This document shows, piece by piece, positions 7,184-14,613 of a stretch of 49,847 nucleotides of DNA (within the stretch, counting starts at the first letter, position 1; each line of letters begins with the position of its first letter). The translations under genes were made by a program, and so were the position numbers. The stretch is from Paraplanobispora takensis (GTDB lineage Bacteria; Actinomycetota; Actinomycetes; Streptosporangiales; Streptosporangiaceae): the NCBI RefSeq assembly GCF_016863195.1, contig NZ_BOOK01000067.1:1-49847 (forward strand), in the 5' to 3' direction. Below the pieces are notes generated by a model that saw nothing but the letters and a program-made list of their open reading frames with translations, ran no database searches and had not been told where the DNA came from.

Positions 7184-7408
7184 TCACGCCTGCAGGTCGC
7201 CGGTCACGAGCCGTTCGGCGGCGTGGTCGCTCCTACGGAAGACGAAGGGGATCCCGCGCATGCGCGTCGGCGACGTCGCATGGAGGTCGGGATCCGGCGG
7301 GAGGGCGTCGTCACGGAGATCGTGGGGGAAGGTGTCGTCGCGGACGGATGTCCTCGATTGTCGTCCGGACGCGTGGTCCTGGACCCGGACGGTCGGCTTG
7401 CTGGTCAT
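7184..7408 (-). CDS. small hypothetical protein upstream of the RsbW-like gene
   Basis: A 74-residue, charged protein (MTSKPTVRVQDHASGRQS...) with no known motif and no membrane segment. It is kept because AGGAG sits nine bases before the ATG at 7408, third-position GC is high, and it lies in line with the following RsbW-like gene and about 105 bases after the duplicated upstream module. Being short and compositionally plain, it could still be a chance frame. Confidence 0.45.
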   Translation of the reverse strand: MTSKPTVRVQDHASGRQSRTSVRDDTFPHDLRDDALPPDPDLHATSPTRMRGIPFVFRRSDHAAERLVTGDLQA

Positions 7409-7513
7409 CGAAGCGCCACTCCTCGCCGGCATTCAGTGGAGGCTCTGAAAGCGGCCATGGAAGGGCTGTGGGATCCGGCACGCCGGGTCCGTCCATGACC
7501 GCATCGCCTCGAC

Positions 7514-7581
7514 GCCGCGGGGTCTGGACGGCTCCAAGGGTGCGACCTTCGCAATCATCCAAATGGTGCGAATTGTCGCAT
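7514..7581 (-). promoter_or_regulatory. duplicated upstream module, copy 2 (before the RsbW-like unit)
   Basis: Second copy of the module at 6526-6593: identical 20 bases at 7514-7533, then again exactly 32 bases, then GTGCGAATTGTCGCAT at 7566-7581. Its near end is 106 bases upstream of the small gene's ATG, almost the same distance as copy 1 from its gene. Confidence 0.6.
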
Positions 7582-7625
7582 AACATCCTGAATTTACTTT
7601 GAAAACCCTATTTTATGCGCTGATA

Positions 7626-7656
7626 TTGACATTTGCCACAGATGCCGACGTAGGAT
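7626..7656 (+). promoter_or_regulatory. possible vegetative promoter for the GAF-ANTAR gene
   Basis: TTGACA at 7626-7631 and TAGGAT at 7651-7656, separated by 19 bases, about 90 bases before the ATG at 7747. The spacer is one to two bases longer than ideal. Confidence 0.4.
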
Positions 7657-7746
7657 CGGCACGTTTCGTGCAAGAGGCTGCTGCATCCGGTTTCATTGAG
7701 GGTACATAGAGCGTACCCCTCCAGCCTCAGCTCCCGAGGAGACGAG

Positions 7747-8493
7747 ATGAGATTCTCCGACCGGCGTGCGGGCCGAGTCCTCGTGGAATTGGCCGACACC
7801 CTGGTCGATGACTTCGACATCATCGACTTCCTGGACGCCCTCGCCCATCACAGCGTGGACCTGCTCGGCGTCACCGCCTGCGCGGTCCTGCTCGCCGACC
7901 CCGAGGGTCCGCTGAGCATGGTGGCCGCCTCCAGCGAGGAGGCCCGGGTCCTGGGGCTGTCCCAGCTGAACCGGAAGGAGGGTCCCACCCTGGAGGCCTA
8001 CCGCGGCCGCGCCCCGGTGCACTGCCCCGACCTGCCGGCCGCCGGCGGCCGCTGGCCGGTCTTCGCCCCCGCGGCGGCGGAGGCCGGGTTCGCCGCGGTG
8101 GACACCCTGCCGATGCGCCTGCGCGACCAGGCCATCGGCGCCATGAGCCTCTTCCGCGCCTCGCCGGGCCCGATGGACCCGGAGGCGGCCGGGTTCGGCC
8201 AGATCATGGCCGACATGGCCACCATCGGCATCCTGCACCGCCGCGCCGTACGGCACCACGAGTCGGTCACCGAGCAGCTCCAGCTCGCCCTGAACAGCCG
8301 GATAATGATCGAGCAGGCGAAGGGGCTGCTGGCCGGGCGGCTGGACCTGGCGCCGGAGCAGGCCTTCACCGTGCTGCGCGGTTACGCCCGCGCGCACAAC
8401 CTCAAGCTCACCACCGCCAGCCGGGCCCTCATCCAGGGCGAGCTGTCCATCCCCAGATCCGACGAGGCGGTCGGATCGCGCTCACCCGGCTGA
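7747..8493 (+). CDS. GAF-ANTAR antitermination regulator
   Basis: A 248-residue protein. A GAF sensor domain spans residues ~15-165 (DIIDFLDALAHHSVDLLGV; LPMRLRDQAIGAMSLFR). The ANTAR RNA-binding domain is at ~175-235 (LALNSRIMIEQAKGLLAGRL, FTVLRGYARAHNLKL), with the conserved three-helix pattern and the A/Q-K-G core. ANTAR proteins bind paired hexaloop hairpins in nascent RNA and prevent termination. ATG at 7747 follows GAGGAGACGAG; an in-frame upstream ATG lacks a site. It is monocistronic and faces the CheR/PAS gene tail to tail. Target RNAs cannot be seen. Confidence 0.9.
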   Translation: MRFSDRRAGRVLVELADTLVDDFDIIDFLDALAHHSVDLLGVTACAVLLADPEGPLSMVAASSEEARVLGLSQLNRKEGPTLEAYRGRAPVHCPDLPAAGGRWPVFAPAAAEAGFAAVDTLPMRLRDQAIGAMSLFRASPGPMDPEAAGFGQIMADMATIGILHRRAVRHHESVTEQLQLALNSRIMIEQAKGLLAGRLDLAPEQAFTVLRGYARAHNLKLTTASRALIQGELSIPRSDEAVGSRSPG

Positions 8494-8549
8494 CGCAGGG
8501 ACGGCGGAGGGACGGCGCCGGTCACCCGCGTCGTCCCCACCGCGTCCGG

Positions 8550-10418
8550 TCACTCCTCGGCGACCAGGTTCATCACCATGATCACCCCGTGCAGGGCAGT
8601 TCCCTCGGCGTTCATGCGGGAGAACTCGACGTCGAGCCGGGTGACCCGGCCGCGCCGGTTGACGGCGTTGACCACCGCGCCCCCGACGCGCCCGTTGCCG
8701 GCGCTCTGCGCGCTCTCCAGGGCCCGGTGCAGGTGGGGGAGGACGTCCTCGACCGGCATGCCGATGTCGAGACCGGTGAGCTGGCGGCCGATGGCCTCCT
8801 CCGGGCGCAGCCCCCACAGGTCCTCGGCCCCCGGGCTCCAGACCAGCACGCGAAGGTCGCTGTCGACCACGACGACCGCGTCGCCGAGGCTGCGCACCAC
8901 CGAGGAGATGAAGTCGTTGGCCCGATCCAGTTCGGCGCTGCGGGTGTTCAGCACCTCGTTGATCTGCTGGAGCTCGTCGTTGGTGGACTGCAGCTCCTCG
9001 TTCATCGTCTCCAGTTCCTCGTTGGTGGACTGCAGCTCCTCGTTGGTGGTCTCCAGTTCCTCGTTGGTGGACTGCAGCTCCTCGTTGGTGGTCTCCAGTT
9101 CCTCGTTGAGCGACTGCAGCTCCTCGTAGGCGTGCTCCAGCTCCCTGTTGGCCTGCTCCAGCTCGTCGCGGAGCCTGCTGTAGCGCGTCACGTCGTTGAA
9201 GTTGATGCCGATGCCGAGCATCTCCCCGCCGGGAGCCAGGAGCGGGACGACGGAGATGTCGAAGGCGCTGGTCTCGGCGGAGTTGGGGCGGCGCCAGGTG
9301 ACGTCCTGCAGCTCGGCGGTGCGCAGCTCGGTCTCCACCTGCTCGATCACCGAGCGGAGCTCGACCGGCCGGTAGGAGACCTCCAGGTCCTGGAAGGGGC
9401 GCCCGATGTCGCGCGGGTTGAGGCTGAACAGCATCTCGGCCCGGGAGTTCATCATGGCCAGGCTGCCCGACCGGTCGAGCACGATCTGGGCGACCGGTCC
9501 CGAGACCAGCGCGGCGCTCTGCAGTTCGGCGTTGCCGGTGTACGGCCCGCTCGTCGGGTTGTCCGTCGTCAGAGGAGCGCGCATGCCGGCCGTGGAGGAG
9601 CCGATCTTCCTGAACAGCCGCATGCGCAGGTCCACGGGTTCGAACTTGTCGCCGTGGTTGAGCAGCATCTCGGCCTTGCCCAGGAACAGGTAGCCGGGAT
9701 CGGCGAGGGCGAAGTGGAACCTGCGGACGATGTTGAGCTGCGTCTCGGTGTTGAAGTACATCAGCGTGTTGCGGGCCAGCAGCAGGTCCACCCGGGAGAT
9801 GGGGGCGTCGCGGGTGAGGTCGTTGCGACCGAAGATCAGCTGTCGGCGCAGGTCGCGCCGGAAGGCGAAACCGCTCTCCACCGGCTCGAAGTAGCGTTCC
9901 CTCAGCTCGGCCGGCATCTCCGCCAGGTGGCGCTCGGTGTAGACGGCGGTGCGCGCGACCTGAAGAGCCTTCTCGTCCAGGTCGGTGGCGTATATCTTCA
10001 CCCGCTCGCGGAACTCGTTCAGGCCGAGTTCCTCGGCCAGCGCGATCGCCAGGCTGTAGGCCTCCTCGCCGGTGGCGCAGCCCGCGCTCCAGACCCGGAT
10101 CGGTTTGCCCGGCCCCTTGGCGGCCACCAGAGCGGGAAGGATCGTCTCCCGGAGCGTCTGCCAGGCCGCGGTGTCCCGGAAGAAACTGGTGACGTTGATC
10201 AGCAGGCTGTCGAACAGCAGGCCGAACTCCTCCGACTCCAGCTCCAGGTAGTCGCGGTACTCTCCGTAGTCGCGCAGCTTGAGCGCCTCCAGGCGGCGGC
10301 TGATGCGGCGCATGAGGGTCGTGCGTTTGTATCCCGTGAAGTCAAAACCGCGAGTCTCCTTCAGCAGGAGAAGAAGATCGTTGAATTCACGTTCCTCACC
10401 AGGTGTCACGGCTCCCAA
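8550..10418 (-). CDS. CheR methyltransferase fused to PAS domains through a coiled coil
   Basis: A 622-residue protein. Residues ~10-65 are the CheR N-domain and ~70-275 the SAM-binding domain (RVWSAGCATGEEAYSLA; KIYATDLDEKAL; VDLLLARNTLMYF). A PAS domain follows (~300-405), then a long coiled coil of repeated EELQSTNEELETTN units (~410-500), and a second PAS domain (~500-615). There is no kinase domain. In proteobacteria this order is usually joined to CheB and a histidine kinase; here CheB is the separate gene upstream, 21 bases away. No receptors or flagellar genes are nearby, so a role in non-chemotactic signalling is inferred. The start is uncertain: TTG at 10418 or GTG at 10409. Confidence 0.88.
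   Translation of the reverse strand: MGAVTPGEEREFNDLLLLLKETRGFDFTGYKRTTLMRRISRRLEALKLRDYGEYRDYLELESEEFGLLFDSLLINVTSFFRDTAAWQTLRETILPALVAAKGPGKPIRVWSAGCATGEEAYSLAIALAEELGLNEFRERVKIYATDLDEKALQVARTAVYTERHLAEMPAELRERYFEPVESGFAFRRDLRRQLIFGRNDLTRDAPISRVDLLLARNTLMYFNTETQLNIVRRFHFALADPGYLFLGKAEMLLNHGDKFEPVDLRMRLFRKIGSSTAGMRAPLTTDNPTSGPYTGNAELQSAALVSGPVAQIVLDRSGSLAMMNSRAEMLFSLNPRDIGRPFQDLEVSYRPVELRSVIEQVETELRTAELQDVTWRRPNSAETSAFDISVVPLLAPGGEMLGIGINFNDVTRYSRLRDELEQANRELEHAYEELQSLNEELETTNEELQSTNEELETTNEELQSTNEELETMNEELQSTNDELQQINEVLNTRSAELDRANDFISSVVRSLGDAVVVVDSDLRVLVWSPGAEDLWGLRPEEAIGRQLTGLDIGMPVEDVLPHLHRALESAQSAGNGRVGGAVVNAVNRRGRVTRLDVEFSRMNAEGTALHGVIMVMNLVAEE
8955..9125. repeat. 42-bp coding repeats of the CheR-PAS coiled coil
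   Basis: About four head-to-tail copies of a 42-bp unit, each encoding two heptads (ELQSTNE, ELETTNE) of a coiled coil. Copies are almost identical in DNA, so length may vary between strains. Confidence 0.75.
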
Positions 10419-10439
10419 GGATATTCCGATCCCGGCGCC

Positions 10440-11450
10440 TCATGAAGAAAGACGGTCGTCACTGTCGCGGCCGATGCGCGATTGCAGCATCCGCATCGTC
10501 TCCAGCGCCTCACTGATCTGTTCGGCCTGCTCCCGGAAGTGGCGCTCCGAGTGCTGCTGCCCGCGCCGCTGCGCCCCCTCGACCATGCGGTTCAGCACGC
10601 GCAGCCGTTCCTCCAGCCGCAGGATCGCCACCCACAACGCCCGCTCCACGGCCTCGGCCTGGCCGTCGGCCATGCTCTGGGCCGACCACGCGTGCCCCAC
10701 CACGCACTCGTAGCGCGGAGTCGACCCGTTCTCCGTCTCGTACAGCGGGCCGTTGCACTCCGGGCAGGTGAAACCGGTCAGGTCCCCGGCCGGAGGGCCG
10801 GGCAGGGTGGTCCGCAGGAAGAGGGAGACCTCGCGCTCGAGCTGGGGATCCGCCACTTGCTCGCCTCCGTTCACCGGGGTACGGGTCTGCCGGACGATCC
10901 ACCTGGCGATCTCCCTGACCGGCAGCACCTGCGGGCTCCCCGTCGTGCCGATCGTCGCGTTGGGCATCCCGGCGAAGGTGCTCTCCGCCGGATCCTGGAC
11001 GGCGACGGCGCCTCCATAGCGTTCCACGACGGCGGATCCCGCGGCGCCGTCGTCGAGCATGCCGCTCAGCACCACCGCGATCGTGCGCGGCCCGCCCTCC
11101 AGGGCGGCGCTCAGGAACAGCGGGTCGGCCGCGGGGCGGTGCCCGTTGTGCCGGGGTCCCCGCGACAGCCTCACCGCCGCGTCGTGCACGAGCAGATGGT
11201 GATCGGGAGGCGCCACGTAGACCCGCCCGTGCCGCAGGGGCTCGCCGTCGACGGCGGGGGCCGCCTTCAGCGGTCCCGCCCGGTCGAGGATCCCCGCCAG
11301 GGCGCTTCCCCCGGTGGGGGGCAGATGCAGGACGACCAGGACGGACGCCGCCAGACCGTCGGGAAACTCGGACAGCAGGGCGCGCAGGGCTTCGACGCCT
11401 CCCGCGGAGGCGGCGACGACCACGAGGTCCCGTCCGGCGAAGCCGTTCAC
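10440..11450 (-). CDS. CheB-type protein-glutamate methylesterase without receiver domain
   Basis: A 336-residue protein. The catalytic domain (residues ~5-190) has all three active-site signatures: VVAASAGGVEAL (Ser15), VVLHLPP (His42) and LSGMLDDG (Asp134). There is no N-terminal response-regulator domain, so it cannot be activated by CheA phosphotransfer in the usual way. The C-terminal ~100 residues hold a zinc-ribbon-like CPEC...C..H element (FTCPECNGPLYETENG; YECVVGHAWS) and a helical tail. GTG at 11450 is the start. The gene precedes the CheR-PAS gene by 21 bases; together they form a split methylesterase/methyltransferase pair. Confidence 0.87.
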   Translation of the reverse strand: MNGFAGRDLVVVAASAGGVEALRALLSEFPDGLAASVLVVLHLPPTGGSALAGILDRAGPLKAAPAVDGEPLRHGRVYVAPPDHHLLVHDAAVRLSRGPRHNGHRPAADPLFLSAALEGGPRTIAVVLSGMLDDGAAGSAVVERYGGAVAVQDPAESTFAGMPNATIGTTGSPQVLPVREIARWIVRQTRTPVNGGEQVADPQLEREVSLFLRTTLPGPPAGDLTGFTCPECNGPLYETENGSTPRYECVVGHAWSAQSMADGQAEAVERALWVAILRLEERLRVLNRMVEGAQRRGQQHSERHFREQAEQISEALETMRMLQSRIGRDSDDRLSS

Positions 11451-11547
11451 ATAAGCGTCTTAACCAGATCCGGCGGATTCATGCGGACGGCCACCCGGCA
11501 TTCGGTAAACGCTGGCACGAATCCCTGTGATGGGGTATGGGATGGGT

Positions 11548-12261
11548 ATGGAGTTGACAGCACGCGTGGTTCACCGCGACGTGGCCACGTCCACCGCCGT
11601 CGTGATCGTGGTCGGCGAGATGGACGCTTTGAACTGCGGGCACGTGGAGTCCGTCTTGAGATCCCTGCTCGCCGAGGACATATTGCACATCCTCGTCGAC
11701 GCCGGCGGGGTGCGATTCTGCGACATCAACGCGATGCGGATGCTGAGCCGCGTGCACCGGGAACTGCGCGGCGTGGGCGGGGAGATCGTGATCACCGCCC
11801 CCGAGGCCGTGCACAAGCTGGCGGAGCTGATGTGGCCGGGCTCCTCTCCAGACCGTCCCGCCGTCTTCCGCTCCCAGGACCGGCGCGAACCGGAGGCCGC
11901 CCCCGTGCCGCCTCCGCCGCGCAGGCACGTGCCCTCCCTGCGGAACCTGCGCCAGTCGTCGCGCTCGCGCCGGGAGCGCGTGCCGGTCGCCTCCCCCCGC
12001 GACAGCCATCAGATCCTGGAGAGGGCGGCGCGCCTGAAGTCCGAGCTGGAGGCGGCGCGGGAGAAGATGCTGGCCCAGGCGCGCACGACCTGCGCCGGCC
12101 TGGCCGAGGTGCACGAGCGGCTGGCCGCCCTGCACGCCACCCTCGGCGAGCGCCCGGAGCGGACCGTCACCTCCGCCCTGCTGTGTGACGACCACTCCCA
12201 CCACGAGACGGCCGACCGGATGCGTGACCGCATCACCGCGTTCACCGGCCGGTCCGGCTGA
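11548..12261 (+). CDS. STAS-domain protein with extended helical C-terminus
   Basis: A 237-residue protein. Residues ~1-100 are a STAS fold (VVIVVGEMDALNCGHVE; HILVDAGGVRFCDINAMRML), followed by a Pro/Arg-rich linker and a helical region (HQILERAARLKSELEAAREKM...). The usual phospho-acceptor Ser/Thr after the Asp is absent (CDIN), so it is probably not regulated like RsbV. Several in-frame starts exist (11530, 11542, 11548); 11548 is chosen because it fits the first beta strand and follows GGGATGGG. It diverges from the CheB gene; the short region between may serve both. Confidence 0.8.
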   Translation: MELTARVVHRDVATSTAVVIVVGEMDALNCGHVESVLRSLLAEDILHILVDAGGVRFCDINAMRMLSRVHRELRGVGGEIVITAPEAVHKLAELMWPGSSPDRPAVFRSQDRREPEAAPVPPPPRRHVPSLRNLRQSSRSRRERVPVASPRDSHQILERAARLKSELEAAREKMLAQARTTCAGLAEVHERLAALHATLGERPERTVTSALLCDDHSHHETADRMRDRITAFTGRSG

Positions 12262-12330
12262 CCTGTCCGGCACCGGCCAGGCGCCCGGCGCCGGTCGGGG
12301 CGCGACGTCGTCCTGAGGTACGGTTCAGCC

Positions 12331-13074
12331 ATGGCTGAGATCGTGTATCCCCCCGTCATCGGGGCGGCGCTGACCATGTTCCGCGTCCTGGACATGAAGA
12401 TCCGCATCGAGGGCGCGGAGAACATTCCCCGGACCGGCGGAGCGGTGCTGGTCAGCAACCACATCAGCTATCTCGACTTCATCTTCGCCGGCCTGGCCGC
12501 CCGCCCGGCCGGGCGCCTGGTGCGGTTCATGGCCAAGAAGGAGGTCTTCGACCACAGGATCTCCGGTCCCCTCATGCGCGGCATGCACCACATCCCGGTC
12601 GACCGGGCCGCGGGCGCCTCGGCGTTCGGCGCGGCGCTGAAGTCGCTCAAGTCCGGCGAGGTCGTCGGCGTCTTCGCCGAGGCCACGATCAGCCGGTCCT
12701 TCACCATCAAGGACATCAAGAACGGCGCGGTCCGGATGGCCGTCGCCGCCGGCGTGCCGATGATCCCGATCGCGCTGTGGGGCACCCAGCGCCTGTGGAC
12801 CAAGGGCCGCCCGAGGAAGCTGACCCAGCGCCACGTGCCGGTCACCATCCTGGTGGGCGAGCCCATGAACCCCAAGCGCGGCGACGACTACGACGCGGCC
12901 ACCGTCGAGCTGCGCACGCGGATGGCGGAGCTGCTGGACAAGGCCCAGCGCGGCTACCCGCAGATCCCCCAGGGCGTCTGGTGGCAGCCCCGCCACCTGG
13001 GCGGCACCGCGCCCACCCCCGAGGAGGCGGCCGAGATGGACGCCGCCGAGGCCGCGGCCCGGCGCAGCTCGTAG
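12331..13074 (+). CDS. 1-acyl-sn-glycerol-3-phosphate acyltransferase (PlsC family)
   Basis: A 247-residue acyltransferase acting at the inner membrane face in phospholipid synthesis. The catalytic H-X4-D motif is seen in VSNHISYLDFIF, with the acceptor-binding FAEATISRS and the hydrophobic GVPMIPIALWG block. An N-terminal amphipathic stretch (VIGAALTMFRVLDM) may anchor it. The C-terminal ~35 residues are Ala/Glu-rich and dispensable-looking. It starts at an ATG 70 bases after the STAS gene on the same strand and appears to be a separate housekeeping gene. Confidence 0.92.
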   Translation: MAEIVYPPVIGAALTMFRVLDMKIRIEGAENIPRTGGAVLVSNHISYLDFIFAGLAARPAGRLVRFMAKKEVFDHRISGPLMRGMHHIPVDRAAGASAFGAALKSLKSGEVVGVFAEATISRSFTIKDIKNGAVRMAVAAGVPMIPIALWGTQRLWTKGRPRKLTQRHVPVTILVGEPMNPKRGDDYDAATVELRTRMAELLDKAQRGYPQIPQGVWWQPRHLGGTAPTPEEAAEMDAAEAAARRSS

Positions 13075-13194
13075 GGCGTTCTCCGGATCTTCGCCGTGGC
13101 GGGGATCCGGACATCCCCTGACCTGCGCGGGCTTGCGGGCCCGCCGCAAGCCGGCGTCAGGTGGGTCGCAAGTGGCGTGGTGCACCATATGTCC

Positions 13195-13746
13195 ATGAGT
13201 GACTCATTCGCCGATGTCGTGGACGCCTTCCAGCCCGGGGTCAAGCCCCAGCCCGGCCGCCTGCCGGGGCCCTTCGCCCGGGTCTTCCTCGTCCTGTGCT
13301 GGCTCGCGGTCTGCCTGATGCCGATCCTCTTCGCGGTGGGGGACCTCCGGCTGGCGACGGGCGAGGCCGGCACGCCCGGCACCCTCACGGTCGTCTCGTG
13401 TGAGGACCTCGGCCGGGGCCGCTACGACTGCAAGGGCAGCTTCGCCCCCGACGGCGGCGGCGCGGCGGTCGCGGTGGCGGCCTCCCCGGACTCCGAGGCG
13501 GGCGACGTCACCCGCGCCCAGCTCGCCCCCGAGGGCGACCGCGCGGTGAAGGCCGGCACGGCGGGCGTGATCGCCGCCCTCGCCCTGCCCTTCCTCGGGA
13601 TCGGCATGCTGGGCTTCCTGCCGTACGTGATCCTGTACTTCCTGGGCGTACGGCGCGGCCGCCGTACCTCCGTGGTCGCCGGGACCCTGATCACCGTCGC
13701 GGGCCTGGCGGGAACGGTCGCCGGAATGGTCGCCGCCTACTCGTGA
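13195..13746 (+). CDS. membrane protein of unknown function, three predicted helices
   Basis: A 183-residue protein. A first membrane helix (residues ~25-47, VFLVLCWLAVCLMPILFAVG) is followed by a ~65-residue outer domain with two cysteines (VSCEDLGRGRYDCKG) that may pair in a disulfide. Two more helices lie near the C-terminus (IAALALPFLGIGMLGFLPYV; VVAGTLITVAGLAGTVAGMV). I do not recognise the family. The ATG at 13195 is chosen; 13189 is in frame two codons upstream. Its stop is 34 bases from the stop of the convergent glnH gene. Confidence 0.75.
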   Translation: MSDSFADVVDAFQPGVKPQPGRLPGPFARVFLVLCWLAVCLMPILFAVGDLRLATGEAGTPGTLTVVSCEDLGRGRYDCKGSFAPDGGGAAVAVAASPDSEAGDVTRAQLAPEGDRAVKAGTAGVIAALALPFLGIGMLGFLPYVILYFLGVRRGRRTSVVAGTLITVAGLAGTVAGMVAAYS

Positions 13747-13780
13747 CGGCCGCCGGCCCCGGGATCCCGGGGCCGGCCGC

Positions 13781-14602
13781 TCAGGCGCAGCCCTCGAACT
13801 GGGGGACGGTGAAGGTGAGCGCCAGCCCCGAGGCGGCGAACCACTTCCTCAGCAGCTTCTCGGCGGTGCCGTCCTGGTACATGGCGGTGAGCGCCCGGTT
13901 GACGGCCTCGCAGCCGTCCAGGTCGCCCTTGCGCATGCCGATGCCCAGCCGCTCGTCGGTGAAGGGCGCGTTGACGATCCTGAGCGCGGAGCCGGCCTTC
14001 GCCGAGAAACCGGCCAGGATCAGGTCGTCGGTGGAGACGGCGTCCACGGCGCCCTGGCGCAGCTTGGCCAGGCACTCGCCGTAGGACGCCGCGGGGACCA
14101 GTTCGACGGCGATCTGCCGCTCCTCCTTGACCCTGCGCCAGGAGTTCGACCCGGCGGCCTGGCACAGTTTCCTGCCCTTCAGATCGCGCACGTTCCTGAT
14201 GTCCCGGTCCGAGGCGCGCACGAGGGTGTCCTGGTGGGCGACGTAGTACGGCCCGGCGAAAGTGATCTTCGACCGGTTCACCGGGGTGATCGAGTAGGTC
14301 GCGACGACCATGTCGACCTGCCCGTTCTGGATGAACTGCTGGCGGTTGGAGGACAGGACGGTGACGAACCTGACGTCCTCGATCCCGAGCCGGCGGGCCA
14401 CCTCGGTGGCGACGTCGACGTCGAAGCCCTCGTAGCGGTCCTCGCCGAGCCGCATGCCCAGCCCCGGCTGGTCGGGTTTCACGCCGACCACCAGGGTCTC
14501 GCGGTCCAGGATCGACGGAGGCCCGGCGGTCCCGCACGCCGCGGCGGGCAGGACCGCCAGTCCCGCCGCGACGGCGAGCCCCGCTCTGGTCACAGGTCGC
14601 AT
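13781..14602 (-). CDS. glnH: GlnH-like amino-acid-binding lipoprotein of the PknG operon
   Basis: A 273-residue periplasmic-type binding protein (SBP family 3). The signal peptide ends in a lipobox LPAAACG, so it is tethered outside the membrane. Domain signs: LVVGVKPDQPGLG, YEGFDVDVATEVARRLG, the FAGPYYVAHQDTLV hinge and the C-terminal DGTAEKLLRKWF. There is no ABC permease or ATPase gene nearby; in mycobacteria GlnH delivers an Asp/Glu/Asn signal to GlnX and PknG instead of transporting. ATG at 14602 has GGGAGAGG just upstream and lies 11 bases after glnX. It is the last gene of the operon. Confidence 0.88.
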   Translation of the reverse strand: MRPVTRAGLAVAAGLAVLPAAACGTAGPPSILDRETLVVGVKPDQPGLGMRLGEDRYEGFDVDVATEVARRLGIEDVRFVTVLSSNRQQFIQNGQVDMVVATYSITPVNRSKITFAGPYYVAHQDTLVRASDRDIRNVRDLKGRKLCQAAGSNSWRRVKEERQIAVELVPAASYGECLAKLRQGAVDAVSTDDLILAGFSAKAGSALRIVNAPFTDERLGIGMRKGDLDGCEAVNRALTAMYQDGTAEKLLRKWFAASGLALTFTVPQFEGCA

Positions 14603-14613
14603 GACCCTCTCCC

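Noticed and set aside
8955-9125. CRISPR-like or mobile repeat
   Set aside because: The periodicity encodes an in-frame heptad coiled coil.
8589-10445. 618-codon plus-strand frame opposite the CheR-PAS gene
   Set aside because: High-GC antisense shadow; Gly/Val/Gln-rich composition and no ribosome site, while the minus strand encodes clear domains.
10482-12188. 568-codon plus-strand frame across CheB and the second STAS gene
   Set aside because: Changes from antisense of CheB to an alternative frame of the STAS gene; no domain content.
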